A stretch of 64,000 bases of DNA. Origin: Bacteroidales bacterium. GTDB lineage: Bacteria > Bacteroidota > Bacteroidia > Bacteroidales > VadinHA17. The position numbers and the translations under genes were made by a program. Below, in pieces: positions 50,026-59,639 of the stretch. The notes below the pieces were generated by a model, which saw only the letters and a list, made by a program, of their open reading frames with translations, was not told where the DNA came from and searched no databases. The stretch lies in assembly GCA_021371855.1 (NCBI GenBank), contig JAJFVL010000040.1:40018-104017 (forward strand). The letters are read 5' to 3'. Position 1 is the stretch's first letter. Each line of letters opens with the position of its first letter.

Positions 50026-51222
50026 TTAAAATTTTCTCCCTGTGTTCACAATAAAAACATCCATATCAGAAAGCTTGTCTCTCAAAGCATAAAGATTTTC
50101 AAGATTCACAACTCCAATTACATATTTATGAAATTTCCCGCTAAAGTATTCCGACACTTCCTCAAATCCAAATAATTCTCTATCCTTTTCATTCTGATAT
50201 CTTAAATATACCTCCAGCTTGTAATTGCGGGTGTAGTTCAAAACTGTCCCCTGCTGATACTTTTTATATTCATACCTGTATCCGTATGAATTTGCAGAGA
50301 TGTCCGAGAGCACTGCACTTCCGGTCGCATGTCCTCCTGCTCCCTTGCCGCAGAAAAATTGCTTATCAGCAAATGCAGCTTCAGTTATCACACCATTATA
50401 TTCGTTATCAACATTATATAAATATTTATCATGTGAGATGAACCTTGGAAGGACAAAGCTGGTTATTGTACTTTCATTTGTTTTACCTACATAAGGTACA
50501 AGCTTGATCTTGAATCCTTTTTCTTTAGCATATTGGATATCAAATTTTGATATTGTCTTGATACCATAATGAAAAACCTCCCCTGGATCAAGGAAAAGGC
50601 CATAAGCATGGCCTGAAATGATACACAGCTTATATTTTGCGTCCCAGCCTTCAACATCAAGAGTCGGATCTGATTCTGCAAAACCCTTTTCCTGAGCCTC
50701 TTTCAAAGCTTCCTGATAAGCAATCCCCTCATTGTACATTTTCGTAAGGATATAATTAGTTGTACCATTCAGGATACCCCGTAAAGAGTAGAGCAATTCA
50801 TTATCATAATATTCCTCCAGATTCCTGATTATAGGGATACTCGCCCCGGCTGAAGCTTCATAAAGAAGAGAGACCTTATATTCTTCCTGCATCTCTACAA
50901 GCTCCTTAAAATGTTTTGCAATCATCATCTTATTAGCAGTTACGACATTTTTGCCGCCTTTCATCGCTGTTGTCACAATAGAGAATGCTTCCTCTGCATC
51001 GTCAATCAGCTCGACAACCAGATTGATCGAAGGATCATTCAGGATATCGTATTTATCGAAGGTAAAATTCGACATAGGTATGCTTCTTTTTTTTGTACGA
51101 TCCTTCACGCAGATCTTTACAATATCGGCTTTAAATCCCTTGCTGCTGTTCAGCACATCAAGAAGTCCCTGCCCAACGCAACCAAAACCGAATAATCCTA
51201 TTCTTAATTTTTCTCGTGTCAT
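50026..51222 (-). CDS. hom: Homoserine dehydrogenase
   Basis: 398 residues. An N-terminal Rossmann motif (IGLFGFGCVGQGLLDVL), VVTANKMMIAKHF, and the catalytic-domain signature RGILNGTTNYIL with DPTLDVEGWDAKYKL are present. The enzyme is separate from aspartokinase, unlike ThrA. It supplies homoserine for acetylation and the following sulfhydrylation step. It lies 11 bp after metY, so the two are cotranscribed and under the same riboswitch. Confidence 0.95.
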   Translation of the reverse strand: MTREKLRIGLFGFGCVGQGLLDVLNSSKGFKADIVKICVKDRTKKRSIPMSNFTFDKYDILNDPSINLVVELIDDAEEAFSIVTTAMKGGKNVVTANKMMIAKHFKELVEMQEEYKVSLLYEASAGASIPIIRNLEEYYDNELLYSLRGILNGTTNYILTKMYNEGIAYQEALKEAQEKGFAESDPTLDVEGWDAKYKLCIISGHAYGLFLDPGEVFHYGIKTISKFDIQYAKEKGFKIKLVPYVGKTNESTITSFVLPRFISHDKYLYNVDNEYNGVITEAAFADKQFFCGKGAGGHATGSAVLSDISANSYGYRYEYKKYQQGTVLNYTRNYKLEVYLRYQNEKDRELFGFEEVSEYFSGKFHKYVIGVVNLENLYALRDKLSDMDVFIVNTGRKF

Positions 51223-51233
51223 TCCATTTTCAT

Positions 51234-52550
<1,317 letters not shown>

Positions 52551-52567
52551 TTAAGATTTTACAAATT

Positions 52568-52608
52568 ACCGGACACACGGATATAACTATATCTTTACGA
52601 TTTCCGGT
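52568..52608 (-). promoter_or_regulatory. Stem-loop in the metY leader
   Basis: On the minus strand ACCGGA (52603-52608) pairs with TCCGGT (52568-52573), enclosing a smaller hairpin GATATAGTTATATC (52580-52593). It ends 30 nt before the metY ATG. There is no T tract, so it is not a simple terminator. The ACCGG arm could instead pair with CCGGT at the end of the leader frame. Confidence 0.5.
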
Positions 52609-52645
52609 TGTTAACTCATTAATGTGTGATAGGAAATCAAAACTT

Positions 52646-52714
52646 TTACCGGCACATGCGCATAGGCATAAGCGGCATGATGAAGTTGTTGTGTGTAAGA
52701 TGAATCGAATTCAT
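52646..52714 (-). CDS. Met-rich 22-residue leader peptide
   Basis: A 22-codon frame between the SAM riboswitch and metY, starting 14 nt after the riboswitch P1 stem. It begins MNSIHLTHNNF and its second half reads IMPLMPMRMCR, so it has five Met codons in total, four of them in the last ten residues, plus one Cys. That density of the regulated amino acid, in the leader of a methionine operon, is the pattern of attenuator leader peptides. It is too short for family evidence. Translation is unproven, and a clear Shine-Dalgarno sequence is absent, as usual in this phylum. Confidence 0.6.
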   Translation of the reverse strand: MNSIHLTHNNFIMPLMPMRMCR

Positions 52715-52728
52715 TGTTTCTGTGTTAA

Positions 52729-52843
52729 ATTTTTATCATCTCCCGGTTTTCCGGGATTAGGTTTTGGCACCGTTCTCCGATAACTTCAGATTGGTTGCCA
52801 GGGTTTCACGGAGCCTAATCTCTTCGCCCTTCTTAATAAAAAT
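52729..52843 (-). promoter_or_regulatory. SAM-I (S-box) riboswitch controlling metY-hom-metH-metF
   Basis: All S-box parts are visible on the minus strand. P1 pairs ATTTTTAT (52836-52843) with ATAAAAAT (52729-52736). P2 is a GGG/CCC and GAG/CTC helix interrupted by the kink-turn-like CGTGAAA. The P2 loop ATTAGG is complementary to CCTAAT after P3 (the pseudoknot). P3 is GGCAACC with GGTGCC, and P4 is CCCGG-AAAA-CCGGG. S-boxes bind SAM and switch off methionine genes. The output mechanism is not obvious because no terminator follows directly. Confidence 0.94.
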
Positions 52844-52883
52844 CAAACACCCTTAAATGAAAGGAATATTTGATTTGTGGGGT

Positions 52884-52914
52884 CAAAGGTAAAAATGATT
52901 TTTTAATATGCAAA
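52884..52914 (-). promoter_or_regulatory. Promoter for the methionine operon
   Basis: On the minus strand TTTG (52911-52914) and TACCTTTG (52884-52891) are 19 bp apart, a strong match to the phylum consensus. Predicted transcription starts near 52877, about 34 nt before the riboswitch P1. Confidence 0.65.
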
Positions 52915-52966
52915 AAAATAAGAGTATTCAAAAAGGACCCTGGCATGAAAAAATAAATATTTACCT

Positions 52967-52974
52967 TACTTTTG
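52967..52974 (+). promoter_or_regulatory. Candidate -7 element for cysS
   Basis: TACTTTTG matches TAnnTTTG and lies 20 bp before ATG 52995. It helps to decide the cysS start, since the upstream in-frame ATGs (52908, 52977) would precede the expected transcript start. Confidence 0.5.
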
Positions 52975-52994
52975 TAATGCCAAAAAATCAAATA

Positions 52995-54464
52995 ATGCAG
53001 AATAACCTATTCATCTATAACAGCCTGTCAAAGAAGAAAGAACTCTTTAAACCACTTCATCCGCCGTTTGTCGGAATGTATGTCTGCGGCCCTACAGTAT
53101 ACAGCGATGCTCACCTTGGGCATGCCCGTCCTGCAATAACTTTCGATCTTCTTTTCAGATATCTTCAACATCTGGGATATGAAGTAAGGTATGTCAGAAA
53201 TATTACTGATGTGGGACATCTTGAGAACGATGCCGATGAAGGTGAAGATAAAATTCAGAAAAAAGCCCGTTTCGAACATCTCGAGCCCATGGAAGTTGTT
53301 CAGAAGTACATGAATACATTCCATAAGAACATGGAGCAGCTTAATACTCTGTCTCCTTCTATTGAGCCCAGGGCGACCGGGCACATTATTGAGCAGATTG
53401 AACTGGTTAAGATACTTATTAACAGTGGTTACGCTTACGAGTCAAATGGTTCTGTCTATTTCGATATATTGAAATACAATCAGAAATACCACTATGGAAA
53501 ACTATCGGGCAGAGTTCTGGATGAACTTATAAGCAATACCCGCGAGACGGAAGGGGCAGAAGAGAAGCATAACTCCTTTGACTTTGCCCTGTGGAAGAAA
53601 GCTAATCCCGAACATCTTATGAAATGGCCATCTCCCTGGAGTATTGGCTTCCCCGGATGGCACCTCGAATGTTCGGCAATGAGTATAAAATATCTAGGGG
53701 AACAGTTTGATATTCACGGTGGAGGAATGGATCTTCAATTTCCTCATCATGAATGTGAGATAGCCCAATCTACAGCTGCCCTTGGAAAAGAATCGGTGCA
53801 TTACTGGATTCATAATAACATGATCACCATCAACGGGCAGAAAATGGCACGTTCACTCGGTAATTTTATTACCCTCGATCAGCTTTTCAGCGGTAATCAT
53901 CCTCTCCTCTCCCAGCCTTTCAGCCCGATGACAATCAGATTCTTCATCCTGCAGGCACACTACAGGAGTACTGTCGATTTTTCAAACGAAGCTCTTCAGG
54001 GCGCTGAAAAAGGCCTTCAGAAACTGATGAAAGCAGTGGAAACTCTTAACAAGCTTAAACCTTCTGCTACTTCAACAATTGATGTCAATGAGCTGAAGCA
54101 GAAATGCTACCAGGCACTTGATGACGATTTAAATAGCCCTATCCTGCTGTCGCATCTGTTTGAAGGAGTGAAGTTTATTAACTCCATAGCTGATGGAAGC
54201 GAAAAAATCGACTCAAAAGGACTTGAGACTCTGAAGGAACTTTTCAGCACTTTCGTGTTTGAGATACTCGGGTTAAAGGATGAAACAACAGGTCAGAGTG
54301 ATGAAAAACTGACCGGAGAATTGATGAAGATTATTATTGATATAAGACAAGCCGCCAAAAACAATAAAGACTGGACAGTATCAGATAAGATCCGGAATGA
54401 CCTCAAAAATGCCGGGATCATTTTAAAGGATCTGAAAGACGGGGCTGAGTGGGAAAGGGAGTGA
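52995..54464 (+). CDS. cysS: Cysteinyl-tRNA synthetase
   Basis: 489 residues from ATG 52995. It is a class Ia synthetase with the zinc-binding [18 protein letters not shown] (HIGH-type motif), [19 protein letters not shown] and KMSKS-type [10 protein letters not shown]. It attaches cysteine to tRNA-Cys. The start is chosen from the promoter position and the N-terminus typical of the family. Its promoter region is divergent from that of the methionine operon. Confidence 0.96.
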   Translation: MQNNLFIYNSLSKKKELFKPLHPPFVGMYVCGPTVYSDAHLGHARPAITFDLLFRYLQHLGYEVRYVRNITDVGHLENDADEGEDKIQKKARFEHLEPMEVVQKYMNTFHKNMEQLNTLSPSIEPRATGHIIEQIELVKILINSGYAYESNGSVYFDILKYNQKYHYGKLSGRVLDELISNTRETEGAEEKHNSFDFALWKKANPEHLMKWPSPWSIGFPGWHLECSAMSIKYLGEQFDIHGGGMDLQFPHHECEIAQSTAALGKESVHYWIHNNMITINGQKMARSLGNFITLDQLFSGNHPLLSQPFSPMTIRFFILQAHYRSTVDFSNEALQGAEKGLQKLMKAVETLNKLKPSATSTIDVNELKQKCYQALDDDLNSPILLSHLFEGVKFINSIADGSEKIDSKGLETLKELFSTFVFEILGLKDETTGQSDEKLTGELMKIIIDIRQAAKNNKDWTVSDKIRNDLKNAGIILKDLKDGAEWERE

Positions 54465-54472
54465 TTTAAAGG

Positions 54473-54568
54473 CGCAACGGCACAACGGCACAACGGCGAA
54501 ACGGCGCAATGGCGCAATGGCGAAACGGCGAAACGGTACAATGGCGTAAAGGCGCAACGGTATGACGG
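54473..54568 (+). repeat. 8-bp tandem array, 12 units
   Basis: Twelve consecutive 8-bp units fill 96 bp. Unit sequences include cgcaacgg, cacaacgg (twice in a row), cgaaacgg, cgcaatgg (twice in a row), tacaatgg, cgtaaagg and tatgacgg; the consensus is about CGCAACGG. It begins 8 bp after the cysS stop. GC content is well above its surroundings. Reading frames through it give period-8 peptide repeats and are not genes. Confidence 0.92.
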
Positions 54569-54671
54569 CAAAAAGAAGGAGTTGCCCTGAGAAGATCCCA
54601 TTCCTGAAGGGGTTTGGGGTGGGTTTAGAATAAGACAAAAGACAAAAGTAAAAAGATAAAAGGATAAAAGG

Positions 54672-56561
54672 ATGTTTTCTGCTCATTATGTAACCCCATA
54701 TATCTCCTCATTAGTTTCAATAGGCTCCACACCCCTTGGTGGTGATAATCCTATACGTATTCAGTCGATGACAAACACAGATACCCTCGACACAAAAGCA
54801 TCTGTTGCCCAGTGCATAAGGATCATCGAAGCGGGCGCTGATTATGTAAGGCTCACAGCACAGGGGATTAAGGAGGCAGAGAACCTGGCAAACATAAAAA
54901 AGGAGTTACAAAAAGCCGGCTTTAATACTCCTCTTATTGCTGATATACATTTTAATCCGTCAGCAGCAGAAACAGCTGCCCGGCTTGTCGAAAAGGTCAG
55001 GATTAATCCTGGCAATTATGCTGATAAAAGAGCATCATTCGAAGAACAAGAATTCACTGAAAAAGAATATAATGAAGAACTTGAGAGGATACACACACGC
55101 CTGCTGCCCCTTATAAATATCTGCAGGGAAAATAAAACTGTTATCCGTCTTGGTATTAACCATGGTTCCCTTTCTGACCGTATTATGACCCGTTACGGTA
55201 ACACGCCTTCGGGCATGGTATGTTCTGCAATGGAATTCATAAGGATCTTCCGGGCGGAAAACTTCAAAGATCTTGTACTCTCAATGAAATCCTCCGACAC
55301 AGCCGTAATGATCGAAGCTACCCGTATGCTTGTCGGTATGATGCAAACCGAAGGGATTTCATATCCTCTACACCTTGGTGTTACTGAAGCCGGGGAAGGC
55401 GAAGACGGAAGAGTAAGATCTGCTGCCGGGATAGGGGCTCTGCTTTCTGAAGGTATAGGTGATACCATAAGGGTCTCATTATCTGAAGATCCCGAAAATG
55501 AGATACCTGTGGCAAGGAAACTTGCTGCATTTTATTCAAGAGACATCTCCACAACAAAACCAGATAAGCCTCTTGGCTATAAATCGCCATCTTCAAATCC
55601 TGAAATTCTCAGGAAAATAAATGGCCCTCTGGTTATCTCAAATATGACGTCATACCGTAATATAAACAGCACTGTATATAAAGACGCCGGGTTTAGTGTA
55701 AATCTGGACACCAATGAGGTAAAAAGAACCGACAGCTCTTCTGATCTGATCATATTTTCAGAATGCCCTGAAAAAATTCCTGATGATGTTTTATTGGTGC
55801 TGCCATATAAATTATGGTTTAAAAATAGAGAGGATGAAAGACTGATCCCTCTGTTTTCTCCGGAGGCATTTTACACAAGCACTTTCAGATCCGGTATACT
55901 CAATATTTTACTTACTGATTCACATTTAAATATTGAGCATCTGAGAAAAGCCGATCCCTCAACAACTCTTCTGATTTTCATTTTTGATGCTGAAAAAGAA
56001 AGATACTCTCCTGATCTTTTTCTGAATCAGCTTGAAGAGAATTCCCTTAATTTCAATATTATACTTAATCCTATCTTTCACGAATTTGATATTGAGGATC
56101 TTCGGATAAAAGCTTCTGCGCTTCTTGGAAGGTATGTAACCGATGAAAGAGTTTCAGGTATTTCAATTACCAATACGGGTAGAGTTGGTTTCAGTGAATT
56201 AACTTCGCTTGCTTTTTCAATATTGCAATGCACCGGGGCAAGGATTACCAGGACATTGTATCTCTCATGCCCGACATGCGGACGGACAAAGTTCGATCTT
56301 CAGGAAGCAGTAAGAAAAGTTAAAGAGGTGACCAGTCATCTGAAAGGCCTGAAAATAGCTGTCATGGGATGTATTGTAAATGGTCCGGGTGAAATGGCAG
56401 GAGCCGATTACGGTTACGTGGGAGCAGGCAATGGCAAAGTACATATTTACAGAGGTACAGTCCCTGTCCTTAAAAATGTACCTGAAAAAGATGCGCCTGA
56501 AGAGCTGCTAAAGGTTATTGAGAGGGATCGGTCAGAAAAAAACCAATCCAAAATACTTTAA
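54672..56561 (+). CDS. ispG: 4-Hydroxy-3-methylbut-2-enyl diphosphate synthase
   Basis: 629 residues: the long IspG form with an extra central domain (about residues 270-520), as in plants, chlamydiae and Bacteroidota. The TIM-barrel part starts NPIRIQSMTNTDTLDTKA, and the [4Fe-4S] ligands are in SCPTCGRTKFD and MGCIVNGPGEM near the C-terminus. It acts in the MEP pathway of isoprenoid synthesis. The upstream 40 bp are A-rich direct repeats (aaaggata, aaaggatg) ending at the start codon. Confidence 0.95.
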   Translation: MFSAHYVTPYISSLVSIGSTPLGGDNPIRIQSMTNTDTLDTKASVAQCIRIIEAGADYVRLTAQGIKEAENLANIKKELQKAGFNTPLIADIHFNPSAAETAARLVEKVRINPGNYADKRASFEEQEFTEKEYNEELERIHTRLLPLINICRENKTVIRLGINHGSLSDRIMTRYGNTPSGMVCSAMEFIRIFRAENFKDLVLSMKSSDTAVMIEATRMLVGMMQTEGISYPLHLGVTEAGEGEDGRVRSAAGIGALLSEGIGDTIRVSLSEDPENEIPVARKLAAFYSRDISTTKPDKPLGYKSPSSNPEILRKINGPLVISNMTSYRNINSTVYKDAGFSVNLDTNEVKRTDSSSDLIIFSECPEKIPDDVLLVLPYKLWFKNREDERLIPLFSPEAFYTSTFRSGILNILLTDSHLNIEHLRKADPSTTLLIFIFDAEKERYSPDLFLNQLEENSLNFNIILNPIFHEFDIEDLRIKASALLGRYVTDERVSGISITNTGRVGFSELTSLAFSILQCTGARITRTLYLSCPTCGRTKFDLQEAVRKVKEVTSHLKGLKIAVMGCIVNGPGEMAGADYGYVGAGNGKVHIYRGTVPVLKNVPEKDAPEELLKVIERDRSEKNQSKIL

Positions 56562-56638
56562 TGTTTTCTCTTCTCCCTGAACCGATCCCGGTTTGTCAGG
56601 AGGGCTCACCAAAGGCAAGCACTCCCCTTTTTCAATCC

Positions 56639-56740
56639 ACCTCACCCTAAATCCCTCTCCCGGGGGAGAGGGACTTAAAATACTGATTTTCTTTTTCTTG
56701 CTCCCCTTTTCCCCTGGGAGAAGGGGTTGGGGGATGAGGT
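56639..56740. repeat. Nested inverted-repeat element between ispG and rnr
   Basis: Two hairpins, ccctctccc/gggagaggg (56653-56672) and cccctttt-ccc/ggg-agaagggg (56703-56726), lie inside an outer imperfect inverted repeat (acctcaccc near 56639 and gggatgaggt at 56731-56740). The element ends at the 3' end of rnr. It resembles small palindromic REP-like units and could work as a bidirectional terminator. Confidence 0.65.
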
Positions 56741-56741
56741 T

Positions 56742-58880
56742 TTAATTATTATTCACCAGCTTATAATCAAGCTGTTTTTTCTGAAGATCAGCCTTCACTA
56801 CCTCTATATTAACTTTGTCTCCAAGGGTATAGGTTTTACCCGTCGCGCGTCCTTTTATACAGTAGTTTTCTTCATCATATTCATAGAAATCATCTGCGAG
56901 TTCCCTGATATGGATCATTCCCTCGCACTGATTTTCAACAATCTCCACATAAATTCCCCATTCGGTAACACCTGATATAACACCTTCAAACACTTTACCT
57001 GTTTTGTCGCTCATGTACTCAACCTGTTTATATTTTACAGACGCCCTTTCAGCCTCGGTTGCAAGTTTTTCCATCTTTGATGAGTGATCACATAACTTCT
57101 CGTACTTATCCCTGGGTCCGGGATTCTCTTCAGAAAGATATGAAGAAAGCAGCCTGTGAACCATCATATCAGGATATCGGCGTATTGGGGAAGTAAAGTG
57201 AGTATAATATTTAAATGACAGGCCATAATGTCCGATATTGTCTGTTGAATAGATTGCTTTGGCCATCGACCGTAAAGCAAGTGTTTCAATAATGTTCTGT
57301 TCCTTCTTGCCGGCTACTGAAGTCAGCAACCTGTTCATGGCTTTTGGGAGAGATGTTTTATCATCTTCGATCAGATTATAACCGAAACGGGTGATGAAAT
57401 GGCTGAAGTTGCTTATCTTTTCAGGATCAGGTTTATCATGAATACGATAAACAAAAGTCTTTCCTTTCACTATTTTCCCGACATATTCTGCAACACGTTT
57501 ATTTGCCAGAAGCATAAACTCCTCAACAAGCTGATTAGCTGTTCCCATCTCCCGGAATTTAATTCCAAGTGGTTTACCTGCTTCATCAAGGTCAAACTTC
57601 ACTTCTGTCTTTTCAAAATTAAAACCGCCAATTGCAAATCTTTTTGCCCTGAGTTTCTGCGCCAGCTTGTGAAGCACAAGCACCTGCTCTTTCATATCCC
57701 CTGTTTCAGTATCAATTACCAGCTGTGCTTCACTATATGAGAATCTTTTATCGGAATTGATGATGGTTCTTCCAAACCATTCATTGATCACTTCCGATTT
57801 TTCATTCATCTCAAAAACAGCAGAGTAAGTAAGCTTATCTTCCGAAGGATTAAGTGAGCAGATGTGGTTTGAGAGTATTTCCGGAAGCATAGGTACTACC
57901 CTGTCAACCAGGTATATTGATGTGGCTCTCTGTTTTGCTTCTTCATCCACCAGGGAACCATTTTTAACATAATGAGTAACATCTGCAATATGAACCCCCA
58001 CTTCCCAGTTGCCATTTTCGAGCTGGCTGATCGATATGGCATCATCAAAGTCATTGGCGTCGGCCGGATCGATCGTAAACGTTGGGGCCTGTCTGAAGTC
58101 GCGACGACTCTTTATATCGTTTCCTGAGATCTCTGCAGGGATCTTACTGGCATCATGTTCAACCTCTTCAGTAAAACTGTAAGGAAGCTCAAACTCGGCA
58201 AGAATTGCATGCATCTCTGTTTCATTCTCCCCCGGGTACCCAAGAACATCAATTATCTCCGCTACCGGATTTTTCGATTTCGGATTCCAGTCGACCACCC
58301 TGGCCACAGCTTTCTGTCCTTGTTTTGCCCCGTTAAGCTTTGCTATCGGGACAAACAGGTCGAAGGGCATATTTTTATTATCGGGGATAAGAAATGCAAA
58401 ATTGGGCATCACCTCAACCGTTCCTACAAATGATGTCCGCCATCTTTCAATGATCTCAACTACCTCACCCTCAGGACGTGCTCCTTTTCTCTTTGCATAA
58501 AGTTTTACCTTCACCTTATCTCCGTGGAGAGCAGTATTCAGGTTTTTTGCAGCAATGAACACATCCTCATCAAGCTCTTCTGTCGAGACAAAGCCATAAC
58601 CCATCCTCGTCATATCAACAGTGCCCGTGATATAGCCACTGCTGACTTTAACTATGTACTTCCCACGAAATGTCTCCTGTACTCCGCCATGTTTGGATAA
58701 TTCCCTTAAAATATCTGATATCATCTGTCTGGCAGGGGTATCAGTAATATTAAGACGTTTTGCTATCTGCTTATAGTTCAATCCCAGTTCGGGATTTTTA
58801 GCCAGAGTGGCAAGTATTTGTTGGGTTAGTGTTTCCTTTGAAATGCCGGAAACTGGTTTACCTCTTCCCTTTCTACTCAT
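56742..58880 (-). CDS. rnr: Ribonuclease R
   Basis: 712 residues of the RNase II/R family. An N-terminal winged-helix region (about 10-75) is followed by two cold-shock RNA-binding domains (around 78-230), the RNB catalytic domain with TIDPADANDFDDAIS and HIADVTHYV, and an S1 domain (about 625-700). It degrades structured RNA 3' to 5'. It is a single gene, divergent from the pqqD-like gene. Confidence 0.95.
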   Translation of the reverse strand: MSRKGRGKPVSGISKETLTQQILATLAKNPELGLNYKQIAKRLNITDTPARQMISDILRELSKHGGVQETFRGKYIVKVSSGYITGTVDMTRMGYGFVSTEELDEDVFIAAKNLNTALHGDKVKVKLYAKRKGARPEGEVVEIIERWRTSFVGTVEVMPNFAFLIPDNKNMPFDLFVPIAKLNGAKQGQKAVARVVDWNPKSKNPVAEIIDVLGYPGENETEMHAILAEFELPYSFTEEVEHDASKIPAEISGNDIKSRRDFRQAPTFTIDPADANDFDDAISISQLENGNWEVGVHIADVTHYVKNGSLVDEEAKQRATSIYLVDRVVPMLPEILSNHICSLNPSEDKLTYSAVFEMNEKSEVINEWFGRTIINSDKRFSYSEAQLVIDTETGDMKEQVLVLHKLAQKLRAKRFAIGGFNFEKTEVKFDLDEAGKPLGIKFREMGTANQLVEEFMLLANKRVAEYVGKIVKGKTFVYRIHDKPDPEKISNFSHFITRFGYNLIEDDKTSLPKAMNRLLTSVAGKKEQNIIETLALRSMAKAIYSTDNIGHYGLSFKYYTHFTSPIRRYPDMMVHRLLSSYLSEENPGPRDKYEKLCDHSSKMEKLATEAERASVKYKQVEYMSDKTGKVFEGVISGVTEWGIYVEIVENQCEGMIHIRELADDFYEYDEENYCIKGRATGKTYTLGDKVNIEVVKADLQKKQLDYKLVNNN

Positions 58881-58923
58881 AATTCAGTTTTTGCGAAGTT
58901 AACAAAAGAACCATAAATTTTAA

Positions 58924-58931
58924 TACATTTG
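58924..58931 (+). promoter_or_regulatory. Candidate -7 element for the pqqD-like module
   Basis: TACATTTG matches TAnnTTTG, 19 bp before the ATG at 58951. A TTTTTG lies about 30 bp upstream of it, longer than the preferred spacing. Confidence 0.4.
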
Positions 58932-58950
58932 GTATATAATATGGAATATA

Positions 58951-59238
58951 ATGGCTGACTTGAAATCGATCCTTTCCCATTCACCATCAATAGTTACCAG
59001 AAAAACTGGAAATGAATATGTTCTTGTTCCTGTTACAAATAACATAGCAGATATGAACAGCGTCTATACTCTGAATGAGACCGGTGCGTTTGTCTGGGAA
59101 CAAATTAATGGCAAAAGATGTGTAAGAGAGATCATTGATGCACTTACAGAGGAGTATGATATTGATAATAAAACCGCAGAGGCAGATGTTTTATCTTTAA
59201 TTGAGGATATGAGCAAATATTTGATTATCAACGAATGA
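58951..59238 (+). CDS. PqqD-family (RRE-fold) protein
   Basis: 95 residues matching PqqD-like proteins: an N-terminal part for the small beta-strand wing (VLVPVTNNIADMNSVYTLNE), then TGAFVWEQINGKR and the helical TEEYDIDNKTAEADVLSLI. This fold (RiPP recognition element) binds leader peptides in many peptide-modification pathways. Downstream genes encode an HPr-kinase-like protein, an S26 peptidase and an ABC exporter, a set seen in lasso-peptide-like loci. No precursor or cyclase gene was found. Confidence 0.85.
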   Translation: MADLKSILSHSPSIVTRKTGNEYVLVPVTNNIADMNSVYTLNETGAFVWEQINGKRCVREIIDALTEEYDIDNKTAEADVLSLIEDMSKYLIINE

Positions 59239-59257
59239 TCTAATATATTTAAAAAAA

Positions 59258-59608
59258 TGCCACCAAGGCACCAGGATACACCAGAATGTTTAAAGAAGTA
59301 TCACAGGAAGAAGATAGGATTGGCAGAGAAATTGTCAATGCAGCTTTTCATGTTCACAAGGAACTTGGTCCTGGATTATTAGAAATAGTATATGAAATTT
59401 GCTTTTGTCATGTATTAGCACAGAAAGGATTTGAAATAAAAAGACAACTTGATATTCCAATTGTATTTGAAGGAATGGTATTCGAGGAAGGGTTAAGAAG
59501 CGTCTTGGATACCTGATAAATTTTAATGTCCCTTTAATTAAAAATGGAATTAAAAGGATGGTGATTTAGTTCTTGGTGATTACTTAGTGCCTTGGTGTCT
59601 TGGTGGCA
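59258..59608. mobile_element. Inverted-repeat-flanked unit around the GxxExxY pseudogene
   Basis: The arms TGCCACCAAG (59258-59267) and CTTGGTGGCA (59599-59608) are a perfect 10-bp inverted repeat that continues imperfectly inward (GCACCA and TGGTGT-type words). They enclose a 331-bp stretch containing the GxxExxY remnant. Mobility is suggested by this arrangement only; no target duplication was identified. Confidence 0.45.
59286..59569 (+). pseudogene. GxxExxY protein, internally deleted and frameshifted
   Basis: The first 76 codons encode the GxxExxY N-terminus (IVNAAFHVHKELGPGLLEIVYE, here with the G-P-G-L-L-E-x-x-Y motif intact) and end after FEEGLRS at a stop near 59516. In another frame, starting about 59503, the sequence continues as RLGYLINFNVPLIKNGIKRM to TAG 59567-59569, which is the normal C-terminus of the family. 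The intervening core, which in full-length members (about 125 residues) carries the PD-(D/E)xK-like residues, is missing. The gene is therefore a remnant with a deletion that also shifts the frame. Confidence 0.85.
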
Positions 59609-59639
59609 ACAAGAGCTTTAAAAATACGCATCAAAATTT

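Noticed and set aside
52908..52994. Upstream ATG codons for cysS
   Set aside because: They lie before or inside the TACTTTTG promoter box and add residues not typical of the family; ATG 52995 fits better.
54423..54686. Minus-strand open frame with repeated PLRRFA-like peptides
   Set aside because: The peptide repeats come from translating the 8-bp tandem DNA array; no start signal or homology.
59286..59516. Intact 76-residue GxxExxY protein
   Set aside because: The family is about 125 residues long and the true C-terminus is present in another frame just downstream, so it is a deleted pseudogene.
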